Origin: Flammeovirga kamogawensis
Lineage (GTDB): Bacteria > Bacteroidota > Bacteroidia > Cytophagales > Flammeovirgaceae
NCBI RefSeq assembly: GCF_018736065.1
Contig: NZ_CP076129.1
Location: 1,116,001 to 1,180,000, forward strand
Length of the DNA stretch: 64,000 nucleotides
Reading direction: 5' to 3'
Shown: positions 1 to 10,800 of the stretch, piece after piece
How the letters are laid out: the number at the start of each line of letters is the position of its first letter
How positions within the stretch are numbered: the first letter of the stretch is position 1
The notes under the pieces: generated by a model
What the model was told of the DNA's origin: nothing
Databases searched by the model: none
What the model saw: only the letters and a program-made list of their open reading frames with translations
Translations under genes and position numbers: made by a program

Positions 1-1113
1 TTAGCTGCAGAGTATTTATCTGAAGGTGGTTTAGCTCCAGGGTATCCTAAAAAATATGCTGCCGAAATGCTTTTAGGTAAAGTGTATATGTGGTTAGCTT
101 CTGCAGAAGATAGCGGAGAAGAAGATGTATTAATCTCTGGTGTTCAATACGAAACAGATACAACTTCTGGTACTGAACTTACGTACTGGCAAAGTGCTTT
201 AGCTCATACATCTAAAGTAGAAGGTCAATATATGCTAACTTCTGATTATAGAACATTATTTGCAGGAGCAGATGGTAACCATACAGAAGAAAGTATTTTT
301 GAAGTGAACTTTAACAGCGAAGTTGCTCAGGTTTCTTACACAGCATTATTTACACCAAATAACTGGACAAAAGGTTTAAATAATTATGGTAGAATAGTTG
401 TTAACCCAGAGATTTACGCTAGACATCAAAATACGCATGAAAATGATCCAAGGTTTAAGGGTAACTTCTTGGGAGATTATAATGGGTTTTCTAGAAATCA
501 AAGTACAGGCGAAATTATTGTTGCTCCTTGGGGTACTAATTTTAAAATAAATGATGCGGGTAGATTAAATCTTAAAGCAAACCAAATGGGATTAGGCTAT
601 GCAGTATTAACAAAGCATATGCTAAAAGATAGAGAGCAGACTACTTTAGATTCACCTAAAGGATTTATCATTTTCAGATATGCAGATTTATTATTAATGC
701 TTGCTGAAATTGAAAATGAGTTAGGAAATACTTCTAAAGCAGAAACTTACCTAGCAAAAGTATTAGAAAGAGCAAGAACATCTACATACCTAAATACAAA
801 TGGTGATGTTCAGTCTGGAAATGGTATTGATCCAATATTACAACCAGGTCAATCTCAAGATGAGATGAGAGAGACAATTTTCCAAGAAAGAATATTTGAA
901 TTAGTTGGCGAAGGAGAAGATTGGTATGAAGTAAGAAGAAGAGGCTTTGCTTATTTTACTTCTCATGTGATAGAACCTCATAATAACTTTATCTACTTTA
1001 ATGAAGCTATTGATGTTAAGTTAAATACTACAAATAAAGGAATGCTATTTCCAATTCCTTTATCAGAGATTGCAAATAATCAAGCTTTATCAGAGCAAAA
1101 CCCTGGTTACTAA
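1..1113 (+). CDS. SusD/RagB-like nutrient-binding outer-membrane lipoprotein (5' partial)
   Basis: This is the C-terminal part of a SusD-family protein; the reading frame is open from the first base, so the start lies outside the window. SusD proteins are lipoproteins that form the lid of a SusC TonB-dependent transporter and help capture oligosaccharides. Visible family traits are the helical TPR-like segments (KYAAEMLLGKVYMW near the start; FIIFRYADLLLMLAEIENELG in the middle), the late ERIFELVGEGEDWYEVRRRG stretch typical of SusD C-termini (usually followed by the FPIP motif, here LFPIPLSEI), and the standard ending QNPGY. A SusC partner would be expected just upstream. The next gene is a putative surface glycan-binding lipoprotein, 71 bases downstream and probably in the same operon. 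The substrate is unknown. Confidence 0.92.
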   Translation, partial: LAAEYLSEGGLAPGYPKKYAAEMLLGKVYMWLASAEDSGEEDVLISGVQYETDTTSGTELTYWQSALAHTSKVEGQYMLTSDYRTLFAGADGNHTEESIFEVNFNSEVAQVSYTALFTPNNWTKGLNNYGRIVVNPEIYARHQNTHENDPRFKGNFLGDYNGFSRNQSTGEIIVAPWGTNFKINDAGRLNLKANQMGLGYAVLTKHMLKDREQTTLDSPKGFIIFRYADLLLMLAEIENELGNTSKAETYLAKVLERARTSTYLNTNGDVQSGNGIDPILQPGQSQDEMRETIFQERIFELVGEGEDWYEVRRRGFAYFTSHVIEPHNNFIYFNEAIDVKLNTTNKGMLFPIPLSEIANNQALSEQNPGY

Positions 1114-1184
1114 TAAAAACTACATTCACTCAGGTAAACTACTATTTACCTGAGTGATCATAAAAACATTAAGTATTTCAGATC

Positions 1185-3158
1185 ATGAAAAATATTTATA
1201 TATATAGTTTCTTAGCTTTCATTTTAGCTTTTACAAGCTGTACTAAAGAGCAAGAGATAATAGAAGGAGTTGAATCGGATATTTCAAATCCGCCTCAAAA
1301 TGTAACATACAATAGCTTAACAACAAGCTATGCAGATACTATAATAACAGAGAAACCATCGCTATCAGGAGGTACAACAAATGTAGCTTACGGTATTGAA
1401 TACCCAGTAAGAGTGTTTATTGGTGGCGAGGAAGTGGACTATGCTACAACTTCAATTGTAGATAGTGCAATGGTACAATTCTTATTTACTACCGATGCGA
1501 AAACTGGTGAAGTAATTATTAGAGATACACCAAACTTTAGTGTTACAGATTTACCATATGGTGATTACGTAGTTTCTGTATATACAGATTATAGAGGGGG
1601 CACAGTTGTTCATGATTCTGCATCAACAATCCATCTTGTAAACTTAGGTTTAGAGTTAGAGCAACCGTCGTATACAAATACTGTAAATACATCTTTTACA
1701 GGTGTTTATGAAACTGTAAAAGCAATTGTTACAGATCTAGAAACTTCGGATTTAGAAATCTTATCTTATGCCTTAATTAATGATCCAGTAGAAGGTTTTT
1801 CTATAGATTCTTTAACAGGAGAGCTTTCTAAAGAATCTGTATTAATTGCACCTGGTACTTATCAATTTGGTGTAAAAGTGAATACAACATATGGAGATAA
1901 ATATTTTGATAGTACTTTAATTGCAACCGTTAATCCTTTGGATATTGCAATGTCTTACACATCAAAAAGCTTGGGTTTCTTAGAAACTGGTTCTTTAGGT
2001 TTACCTACTTTATCGGGTTCTGAATTAGATGCAGCTGATCAATCTTCGTTTAGATATTCATTTACAGAAGAGTATGTAGGTTTTACAATTGACTCATTAA
2101 CGGGAGAAATTTCTAGACCAAACTTACTTGCAGCAGAAACTTCTTATTCTTTAGAAGTAGCTTTAGTTACAAATATTGGGGTAGTACCAAATACTACTTT
2201 AGAGATTACAATTGCAGAAAAGCCTGCTATGACTTTTACAAAAGATGGTGTATCGACTACTTCGGTTGAAGTATCTCCTTGGACTGCTTTTACAGGTTTA
2301 CAGGTTAATTTAGAGCAATTAGGCAATGAAGCTCAGACTTACTCTATCATTTCAGATTTAGAAGGTCTAACAATTAATACAACAACTGGTGCTATTGCAT
2401 TGGCTGCAGATCAAAATTATACTGACGGTGAGTATGCTGTTACTGTAGTAGCCAACTCTCCAGGTAATGATCCTCTTCCTTATGCAGATGCTTACACTAT
2501 TAAAGTAGTAACAAAAGAATTTGAAACAGAAACAATTACAGGTGGTTACCAAGAAATTGTTGATATTGATCCTCCTTTTAATGGAATGGTAGGAAGAGTA
2601 TTTGACGATATGATAATACCAACTTGGGCAGCACCAACAGTTATTGGAGCTCATGCAGATCATCCAACTTCTACCCCTTGGATTAAATCAGTACAAGGAG
2701 CAGGAGCTACATTTTCAACAGGAATTTATGGAGTTGTATTAGAAGTGCCTTTAGCTGGAGTACATGGTGAGATTAAAACATTGGAAGTGAAGTACAAAGA
2801 TGGCTTACACAATACTCATGGATGGGGTGCTGGTTCTAAATTTAATAGATCATTTAGAGTATCGGATGCTTATACTTCGTCAAGTTTTGTGGCTAGTGAG
2901 TGGACTACTTTAGAAGAAGAAAATAACGGTACTTGGACGACTGGTTATGGCGCTACTAATATGTCATCTAATGAATATGTACTACCAACAGAAGACCTAG
3001 ATGAAATATCTTACTCTAGAGAAATTACTGAAGGAGAAACAGGTTCATTATTCTTTGGTATTTTTGTTGAAGTTATTGAAACAACATGGGGAAATACATT
3101 TGCAATAGTAGATTTAAAATATACTACTGTTGAAGTTTATGATGCTATTTTTGAATAG
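1185..3158 (+). CDS. putative surface glycan-binding lipoprotein (SGBP) with Ig/cadherin-like repeats
   Basis: A 657-residue lipoprotein. The signal peptide ends in a lipobox with Cys19 (AFTSC), followed by the acidic TKEQE, which suits export to the cell surface. The body consists of beta-rich modules. A short motif of the form IDSLTGEL or IDSLTGEI recurs at about residues 205 and 305, with a looser copy (INTTTGAIA) near 395, as in cadherin-like or putative-Ig repeats. The last 190 residues or so form a different, aromatic-rich domain (HNTHGWGAGSKFNRSF, TWTTGYGATN), plausibly the glycan-binding part. Position just after a SusD gene is the usual place for a SusE/SGBP protein, and this is the main basis for the call. 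No enzyme motif is seen. The exact family is not recognised and the ligand cannot be told. Confidence 0.6.
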   Translation: MKNIYIYSFLAFILAFTSCTKEQEIIEGVESDISNPPQNVTYNSLTTSYADTIITEKPSLSGGTTNVAYGIEYPVRVFIGGEEVDYATTSIVDSAMVQFLFTTDAKTGEVIIRDTPNFSVTDLPYGDYVVSVYTDYRGGTVVHDSASTIHLVNLGLELEQPSYTNTVNTSFTGVYETVKAIVTDLETSDLEILSYALINDPVEGFSIDSLTGELSKESVLIAPGTYQFGVKVNTTYGDKYFDSTLIATVNPLDIAMSYTSKSLGFLETGSLGLPTLSGSELDAADQSSFRYSFTEEYVGFTIDSLTGEISRPNLLAAETSYSLEVALVTNIGVVPNTTLEITIAEKPAMTFTKDGVSTTSVEVSPWTAFTGLQVNLEQLGNEAQTYSIISDLEGLTINTTTGAIALAADQNYTDGEYAVTVVANSPGNDPLPYADAYTIKVVTKEFETETITGGYQEIVDIDPPFNGMVGRVFDDMIIPTWAAPTVIGAHADHPTSTPWIKSVQGAGATFSTGIYGVVLEVPLAGVHGEIKTLEVKYKDGLHNTHGWGAGSKFNRSFRVSDAYTSSSFVASEWTTLEEENNGTWTTGYGATNMSSNEYVLPTEDLDEISYSREITEGETGSLFFGIFVEVIETTWGNTFAIVDLKYTTVEVYDAIFE

Positions 3159-3186
3159 GATTTAGACATAAAAGTATTTTTTATAG

Positions 3187-3227
3187 AAACAGATCATCGC
3201 ATTTATTGTGGTGATCTGTTTTTTTTT
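3187..3227 (+). terminator. rho-independent terminator after the first PUL operon
   Basis: A 12-bp stem (left arm 3187-3198, right arm 3210-3221, one G-T pair) is followed directly by a run of T. It sits 29 bases after the stop of the glycan-binding lipoprotein, so the SusD/lipoprotein transcript ends here and the beta-helix gene downstream needs its own promoter. Confidence 0.8.
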
Positions 3228-3365
3228 AATGTCAATAAAAGACTTAATAAGGTCTATCAAATACTGATAATAACTACCATTATTAACTAGTTTGCACATA
3301 TACGGTTAACTGTATTCTGTACAGTTATTTTTTAAAAAACTACATGATACTACTTCACTAACAAT

Positions 3366-6278
3366 ATGGGAAAAATAATTACAGTGGCTCTACTCTGCTT
3401 ATTAACTACTATATCAGGGTTTGCATCAGACTACTATGTAGATGCAATTAATGGGAATGATTCTAATAATGGAATATCAGAAAATACAGCTTGGAAAACT
3501 TTAGATAAAGTAAATGCTTTAACACTAAAAGCTGGTGATGCACTTTATTTTAAAGCTGGTGTTGAAATCTACGGGACATTAAAGCCTAAAGGATCTGGTA
3601 ATTCAGAAAACCCAATTATTATTGGTAAGTATGGTGGAGAGGCTTATGCAAAAATAAATGGAGAAGGGTATACTTCCGTGATCACGTTATCTAATGTACA
3701 AGGATATATTTTAAAAGATTTAGAACTTGTAAATGATCAGGGTGCTGCTTTAGAAGACAATGCTTTAACAGAAAGAGTAGGGGTAACACTAAGTAATAGT
3801 ACTGATGGAATCAAATATTTTTTTAAGTTTTCTAATTTAAAAATGCATGATATCTATCCTAACAACCCAACAGGTGATGAAGCAAACGACCCTGCTTATA
3901 AAGGTTACGGTTTTAAGATAACAACCTATGGAAATAAAGAAACTTATATCGACGGGGTAACTATAGAGAATTGCGAAATCTATGATATTGGTTACAGAGG
4001 TATAATTGGAGGTAGATGGAGTACCGTTGCTCCGGAGTATGCTATGAATAAAAATATTGTAATTAGAAATAACCATATTCATAATATTGGAGGGGCAGGG
4101 ATTGTACCTATGCACATGGAAAACCTACTTGTTGAAGATAATATTGTTGATCATCCCGGAGATACTTCAGACCCGAGAATGATTGGTAGAGGAAGTGGAA
4201 TTTGGCCCCTAAGATGCAAAAATGTGCTCATCCAACGTAATCAGTTTTTATCAGCAAGAGGTAAACAAGATTCTTGTGGAGCACATATTGATATTGGAAA
4301 TGAAGATATCACTATTCAATATAATTACAGTTATGACAATGAAGGTGGCTTTGTAGAAGTTCTTGGAGGAAATAAGAATTCAATTTATCGTTATAATATT
4401 TCTGTAAACGATGGATGGAGAACAGGTAATCATTTAGGTGCTATCTTTTGGGTTGGGGGCTATATGGGGAATAATTTAGATCCAGAAGGCTCTGTAAATA
4501 CCCAAGTTTATAATAATACAATTTATGTAGGAGAAGGAATTACAACGTATATTTTATTACAATATGGCACAGAAAATATGTTTAAAAATAACATTGTACA
4601 TATTCATAAAAATGCCAACTTAATTTATAGAAATTACAGTTACGAAAATACCTTTGAAAAGGTAGATGTAGATTTTGATCATAATATCTTTTATAAAGAA
4701 GATGCAAATGGTAACCCAACTACTACACCTATAGATAAAGATGCTAAAAGTGTAATTGCTATGCCTTACGGCGATAATGATGCCTTTATAGACCCACTTA
4801 TAAAAATGCCAGGTAGTACTGCAGCAGACGATTATAAGTTAGACTATTTTTCTCCTGCAAAATCGGCTGGAGAAGTTATTGAAAATGCCGGTGCTTATGA
4901 TTATTGGCAATCACTTTTACCTAAAGATATTAATCCAACAATTGGTGGTCAAGAATTGGTTGAGGTAGAAAGAACAGAAAGTGCGGCTTATTATTTAGAT
5001 GTAGAAAATGGAAATGATAATAATGATGGTTTATCAATTTCAACTCCTTTTAAATCAATTGATAGGATAAATGAACTCACTCTATTGGCAGGAGATTCTA
5101 TTTTATTTAAAGGGGGAACTACTTTTGATGGTCAACTAACTATTTCTGCTAAAGGTACCGTAGAGAAACCAATCATTATTGATATATATGGAACAGAAAA
5201 GGCAGTTTTAAATGCAAGTATGAATACATCCGCTTTAAAAATAAGTAAAGCAAGTTATGTAACTATAAGGAACATTTCATTTCAGAATGGAGTAGCTTCT
5301 TCTACTATCCAATACGGTATTGAAGTATTGAATTCAGATAATATTAAATTTTCTGAGTGTAGGTTATCAGGAATAGAAACAGTAGAGAGTGCTATTATCA
5401 TGGATGGAACGTCCGATGTAATAATAGAAAAATCTGAAATTGTAGGTACTACAGAAGGCTACGCTTTTTTACTTAAAAATGAGAATAGAAATATAACTTT
5501 ACAGTACAATTACCTTTTAGAAAATAAAGGTGGAGTAGTAAAAGCATCAGGTATATTATCAGCACTAAATTTTCGGTATAACCTGTCTATTAATAATGAA
5601 GGGTATTTTGTATGGATGGATGAACTTACTTCTGCAGAAACTATTTCTATGTACAATAACACAGTTTACACAAAAGAAAACATTACTTCACGTTTTCAAA
5701 TAGGAGAAGGTGTACAAGTAATGTTTAAGAATAATATTGTTCAAGCTGAAGGTACATTTATTGTAAATACTGAGGAAGATCAAAATGACTTTAATCACAA
5801 TAATTATTTTGGTGCTATAGTTGGTTTCCCAACAGGAGATAACGATTTAATTATCAATCCATTACTAATTAATCCAGGAACTGCATTTGATACCGATTAC
5901 ATTCTGGCTGCAAATTCACCATTAATTGGTAAGGGAATTGCTATAAATAATCATGGAACCGAAGATTACTTTGGTAACATAATAACTAATACAGAGAATT
6001 GGAATATTGGTGCAAATCAAGTGGCATCAGAAGAAGAAATCATTACAGATGTAGTGAGTGATTTTGATGTAGAACAGATTGTAATTTATCCAAATCCAAC
6101 AACTGATTTCATTTATTTAAAAAATGTACCAAATGGAGAAGTAGTTCAATTAATTACTCTTCTTGGTAAGACATTACAGCGAGAAGTTAAACATCAATCT
6201 ATCTCATTAGAGGATTTGGTTGATGGTGTTTATATTTTAAAAATCGGAAATCATGTAACCCGTATAATAAAGTATTAA
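3366..6278 (+). CDS. secreted tandem parallel beta-helix protein with T9SS sorting tail (polysaccharide lyase-like)
   Basis: A 970-residue exported protein with a cleavable signal peptide (to about FASDYY). It contains two homologous right-handed beta-helix halves. The first starts at residue ~23 with YYVDAINGNDSNNG, the second at ~541 with YYLDVENGNDNNDG, and both continue with the same W/FKT-or-KSxD, LxAGD and FKxGxxxxGxL pattern. Such N-terminal caps are common in polysaccharide lyase-like and DUF1565-type proteins. The first half is longer and richer in His and Arg (NNHIHNIGGAGIVP), and may be the catalytic half; no catalytic set can be assigned with confidence. Residues ~905-970 (IYPNPTTDFIYL to RIIKY) are a T9SS type A sorting domain, so the protein is released or held at the cell surface. 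It follows a PUL operon terminator, and a role in glycan cleavage is inferred. Confidence 0.7.
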   Translation: MGKIITVALLCLLTTISGFASDYYVDAINGNDSNNGISENTAWKTLDKVNALTLKAGDALYFKAGVEIYGTLKPKGSGNSENPIIIGKYGGEAYAKINGEGYTSVITLSNVQGYILKDLELVNDQGAALEDNALTERVGVTLSNSTDGIKYFFKFSNLKMHDIYPNNPTGDEANDPAYKGYGFKITTYGNKETYIDGVTIENCEIYDIGYRGIIGGRWSTVAPEYAMNKNIVIRNNHIHNIGGAGIVPMHMENLLVEDNIVDHPGDTSDPRMIGRGSGIWPLRCKNVLIQRNQFLSARGKQDSCGAHIDIGNEDITIQYNYSYDNEGGFVEVLGGNKNSIYRYNISVNDGWRTGNHLGAIFWVGGYMGNNLDPEGSVNTQVYNNTIYVGEGITTYILLQYGTENMFKNNIVHIHKNANLIYRNYSYENTFEKVDVDFDHNIFYKEDANGNPTTTPIDKDAKSVIAMPYGDNDAFIDPLIKMPGSTAADDYKLDYFSPAKSAGEVIENAGAYDYWQSLLPKDINPTIGGQELVEVERTESAAYYLDVENGNDNNDGLSISTPFKSIDRINELTLLAGDSILFKGGTTFDGQLTISAKGTVEKPIIIDIYGTEKAVLNASMNTSALKISKASYVTIRNISFQNGVASSTIQYGIEVLNSDNIKFSECRLSGIETVESAIIMDGTSDVIIEKSEIVGTTEGYAFLLKNENRNITLQYNYLLENKGGVVKASGILSALNFRYNLSINNEGYFVWMDELTSAETISMYNNTVYTKENITSRFQIGEGVQVMFKNNIVQAEGTFIVNTEEDQNDFNHNNYFGAIVGFPTGDNDLIINPLLINPGTAFDTDYILAANSPLIGKGIAINNHGTEDYFGNIITNTENWNIGANQVASEEEIITDVVSDFDVEQIVIYPNPTTDFIYLKNVPNGEVVQLITLLGKTLQREVKHQSISLEDLVDGVYILKIGNHVTRIIKY

Positions 6279-6308
6279 CTAACTTACTTTTAGCTAACCA
6301 ATTTAATT

Positions 6309-6341
6309 AGCTTCCTCATTATATGAGGGGGCTTTTTTTTT
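6309..6341 (+). terminator. rho-independent terminator of the beta-helix gene
   Basis: An 11-bp stem with two G-T pairs (6309-6319 with 6323-6333) and a tight 3-base loop is followed by eight or more T. It lies 31 bases after the stop of the beta-helix gene. Confidence 0.85.
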
Positions 6342-6420
6342 GTTATAATAATGCTAAACACTTTGTTTACGTACAATTATCAAATGTCTAAAAACTAAAC
6401 TAATCAGCTTAAAAATTATC

Positions 6421-6981
6421 ATGAAAAGTATCTTTTTCTTTCTTACTCTCTTTTTTGCAGTCAATTTTGCACAAGCTCAAATGAATTTTTACGGGATTAA
6501 AATGAACCTCGAAAAAACAAAAAAAGCTGCCATAATTAAAGAATTTTACGGTAAAAAAATTGCATTTAATAAGCTTGTAACAAAAGACAGACAACTAGCG
6601 GGGATTTCTACAGCATCACTTAATTTAAATGGTTACGATTACAATTGGTATTCAGAAGAAACAATTTTAAGAGTGGTAACAGATTTAGAACGTGCCCTAA
6701 AAATTAAACTGAACAAATATGAGTTAACCAATACTGATGAAGATCCTACTATTTATAATGGGTTACCATTTATAACATACTCTGGAGTTCAGACTGTAGG
6801 AGGTAGGTTATACCATTTTACGATCAATGTATTTAGATTCACAGATTATGTTGGAGCCTCTAAGAAACGCTTTTATTCTATGTCAGTCAGTTGTCAGGAT
6901 GATTTGTTAATGGAGAAATATTTTAATGATTATCCAAAGAGGAAAAAGAATTTCTTCACAGCACAGAAAGAGGTAAATTAA
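6421..6981 (+). CDS. secreted protein of unknown function
   Basis: A 186-residue protein with a clear signal peptide (MKSIFFFLTLFFAVNFAQA, cut before QMNFYG). No family is recognised. The mature part mixes short basic helices with beta segments (FITYSGVQTVGGRLYHFTINVFRF) and ends in a lysine-rich tail (YPKRKKNFFTAQKEVN). The start follows a short A-rich leader as is usual here. It stands alone between a strong terminator and the DUF4269 gene 57 bases downstream, with which it may be co-transcribed. Codon use does not stand out from its neighbours. Confidence 0.75.
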   Translation: MKSIFFFLTLFFAVNFAQAQMNFYGIKMNLEKTKKAAIIKEFYGKKIAFNKLVTKDRQLAGISTASLNLNGYDYNWYSEETILRVVTDLERALKIKLNKYELTNTDEDPTIYNGLPFITYSGVQTVGGRLYHFTINVFRFTDYVGASKKRFYSMSVSCQDDLLMEKYFNDYPKRKKNFFTAQKEVN

Positions 6982-7038
6982 TAATGTAAAAAGTATCTAC
7001 TTTTGTTAAAAAACGGTTTAACCTAATAAATATAAAAT

Positions 7039-7587
7039 ATGATGAATACAGAAATTGATTTTAAAGATATAGTGTATTTAAATTCAGGTAACAATAAGCA
7101 AAAAAAAGCATTTAAGGTTTTGACTAATAATAAAATAATATCCTCACTAAAAGATTTTAGCCCAATACTAATAGGTACTATTCCCATTAACATAGCTATT
7201 GAGAATAGTGATTTGGATATTATTTGCCATTTTACAGATGAAAACTATTTTAGAAAATTGTTGATTGAAAAATTTAGTAACTATGAAAAGTTTAAAATAT
7301 ATGAGAATACTTCACAAGAATCATTAGCTATTGTTGCTAATTTTTTTATTGATGACTTTGAAATAGAAATTTTTGGACAAGATATTCCAACAAGTCAACA
7401 ACGAGGATATCTACATATGCTAATCGAACATAGAATTCTGCTAGAAAAAGGAAATGATTTTAGGAAACGAATTATTAAATTAAAAGAACAAGGCTATAAA
7501 ACAGAACCTGCTTTTGCTCATGAACTTGGTTTGGAAGGAGACCCATATGAAGCTGTTTTGAGTTTAGATAAATATAATGGTGATTAA
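7039..7587 (+). CDS. DUF4269 family protein (nucleotidyltransferase-like fold)
   Basis: A 182-residue cytosolic protein. The sequence IGTIPINIAIENSDLDIIC (about residues 49-67) is the core of the DUF4269 family and resembles the nucleotidyltransferase pattern in which a glycine-containing strand is followed by S-D-L-D acidic residues that would bind metal. Later FEIEIFGQDIPTSQQRGYLH and HELGLEGDPYEAVL are also family hallmarks. Length matches the family (about 175-185 residues). No substrate is known. The double Met at the start leaves the exact first codon uncertain by one. No partner gene typical of a toxin-antitoxin pair lies next to it, so a housekeeping or stand-alone role is as likely. 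Confidence 0.8.
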   Translation: MMNTEIDFKDIVYLNSGNNKQKKAFKVLTNNKIISSLKDFSPILIGTIPINIAIENSDLDIICHFTDENYFRKLLIEKFSNYEKFKIYENTSQESLAIVANFFIDDFEIEIFGQDIPTSQQRGYLHMLIEHRILLEKGNDFRKRIIKLKEQGYKTEPAFAHELGLEGDPYEAVLSLDKYNGD

Positions 7588-7817
7588 AGTGTAACCTTGT
7601 AAAATAATAAGTACACTTCTGCTCTCTTTTTACTAAAGTTTTTATCCACTAATTAACATTATTCATAATAAATAATACAAAATTAAGCTTTATCTTTCGG
7701 CAAGACCTTTCAATAATTATCTATTATTCTGAAGGTTTTCTACACTACTTATTGGTACTATTTTACTTTATTTTAAAGTGAAATTCACACTATTTTTTCG
7801 ATATAATTTTTTAAGGT

Positions 7818-10800
7818 ATGTATAGCAAGCTTACATTGTTTTTATTCAGTTTAATCTTTGTATTTCAACCATTATTTGGTCAAGAGATCTATTTCTCTTC
7901 CTTATCTATGCGAGATGGATTGCCCTCTAATATTATTGCAGATATAACACAAGACAAGTATGGCTTTTTATGGGTAGCAACAAGAAATGGTTTAACACGT
8001 TACGATGGAAACGAGTTTACATATTTTAGAAACGACTCTTCAGAATATAGTTTACCTAGTAACGAATTAACGTCTACTTTAGCAATTGATGAAACTATTT
8101 GGGTAGGTAGCTGGAATGGGTTAAGTTGTATAAATAATAAGACTTTAAAGATTAACCGAGTTGATTTACCCTTCAATAAAATTAGAACAATTTGTAAAGG
8201 AGAAGGAGATATTTTATGGGTTGGTTCTGCAAATGGAGTGATCAAGTATAATACTAAAGATAAAACTTACAAAGTATTTGATTCTACAAAGAACTTATCA
8301 CATAATATGGTAAGGAGTATCTTTTTAGATAAAGAAGGTAATGTTTGGGTAGGTACATTTGATGGAATTAATTTTTTAGAAAAAGGAAAAAAAACTTTCA
8401 AATCAATCCCTTTACTTCAAAAGAAAAAATCTAACCTACTTGTTTTAGATATTAAAGAAGATAGAAGTAACACTAATTTATGGGTAGGTACTGAGAAGGG
8501 TTTATTTTCAATTGATAAAAAAGACTATAAAGTAACTTCTTATTTATCTGAAAATGATAAATTTTCTAATGCTGTTATTAAAGAAATTTATCAAGATAGG
8601 TCTGGTAACTTATTTTTAGGAACTGATTTTGGTCTAAATATTTTTTCTCCTAAATCATCTACAAATGCAGTATATTTTCATAATCCCAGAAAATCTTATT
8701 CTATCACTAATAATGCAATAAGACAAATTTTTGAAGATAGAAATGGTACACTTTGGTTTTCTACATTAAATGGTATAAGTACATTAAATACCCAAAATAC
8801 ATCTTATACAGCTAATGAATTATCATATCATAGCAATGGAAAACGTACAGGCCATAAGGTGAAATCTATACTTGTAGATAGTAAAGGTAACATATGGTTT
8901 GCCACTACTCATGGAGTAATCCGTAAAGATGTACAAAAGAATAAAGAAGTAGTCTTTAGCCAAAATGCTATAAAAAGTAGAAGAATATTAATGGATAATG
9001 TTTCTACTTTAATGGAAGACAAATGGGGTAGAATTTGGATGGGAACTGCATCTGGAATTAGTATTTGGGATGAAAAAATAAATAAAATAACATCTATAAA
9101 TGTTGACTCGAAGGTTGGCTTACAATCAAATTACATAGGTAATATTACACAGCAGAAAGACGGAACTATTTGGGTAAGTGCATGGGAAGGAGGTATTTAT
9201 AAGGTAGAAGGTGATGTTGGAAATTTAAAAAACCTGTCGTTTAAAAAAATAAAAAACCACTCTTCAGATTCTGAAAAATTTATTGCTTTTAATAACAATA
9301 TCTGGCTTTTAGATAAAAATAGACTCTTTAGGGTGGGTGACCTTACTTTAAAAGTGATAGAGATAGAAGAATACAATACTAAATTTAAAAACAGTGAAGC
9401 ATACTCTTTATATAGCTCTGGTGATGGTAATTTATGGATAGGTACTTTAAATGGAATAATACAATATTCTATTGAGACAAAGCAAACCAAATTTTATGCT
9501 ATTAATACAAGACGTGACGAAATTGTAAGAGCATGTATAAAAGACAAACAAGGAACAATTTGGGGTATAACTAATTTATCAATTGTCCGACTTAATGCTA
9601 AGGCAGGGAATGTAAATGTCTACCCTCTTAAATACACATTACCCATTAAAAACTTTCACTATGGTTGTGTAACCATAAAAGAAAACAATGAAATACTATT
9701 TGGAGGTGATAATGGTTATCTCTCTTTTTATCCTAAAGATATTAAGAATGAAACTAGTAAATCAGCGGTACTGATTACAGGGTTAGAAATAAACAATAAG
9801 AAAATTGGTATTGATCAAGAAGTTGACGGTAGAGTATTATTAGAGAAGAGCATCTCTTTTATCAATAAGTTAATTCTTAATTATGATGAAAGATCTTTTA
9901 CAATTAATTTTTCTAGCTTAGATTTTTCACATTCCATCAAAAATATTTATGCTTACAAGCTAAAAGGTTTTGATGAAAATTGGCATCAGGTATCTGGTAT
10001 TGATAATAAGGCAATTTACTCAAAAGTGAAGCCGGGGGAATATATCTTTAGTGTAAAATCTATAAATAATTTAGATGAAACAGTAGCAGAATCTAAACCG
10101 CTTTCTATAACTATTAAACGTCCATTTTTCTTACAGAACATCTTCTTAGTGTTATATTTATTTTTAATTTTAGGAATAGTATTTACCCTTTTTAGAATGT
10201 ACACAAATAGGTTAAAACTAGAAAGTCAACTTCATATTACACAAATGGAAGTGCTGCATTCAGAAGAATTAGAAAAGACGAAAGAAGACTACTTCACTAA
10301 TATCTCGCACGAGTTACGAACACCAATTAGTTTAATTCTACCCCCACTTCACCAACTTCAAAAGAAGGCACAATTAGACGGTGATAGCTTAACGTTACTT
10401 AATCTTGCAGAGAAGAACGCAAAGAGATTAAAAAAACTAGTTAACCAGATCTTAGATTTTAATAAAATGCAATACGAAAAACTTTCTTTAAAATTTAAGA
10501 AAGTGGATTTTATTGAATTTAGTGAGAATGTATTTTTATTGTTTACAGATAAAGCTTCCCGAAAAGGGATTAATTATACCTTTAAATCTGAAATAGAGGA
10601 ACAAATTTTATGGGTTGATGTAGAAAAGATGGAAACCATATTATTTAATCTATTATCTAATGCTTTTAAATTTACAAAAGAAGGAGGGGATATCTCTTTT
10701 GTATTGACGAAAACGAAAATTAATAATCCATATAAAGAAGGAGGAATTAATATTAAAATTTCAGATACTGGTATTGGTATTTCAGAAGAAGATCAGTTGC

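Noticed and set aside
2367-2663. Cys-rich minus-strand frame inside the glycan-binding lipoprotein gene.
   Set aside because: It is the mirror of a Thr/Gly-rich coding strand and has no start context or similarity.
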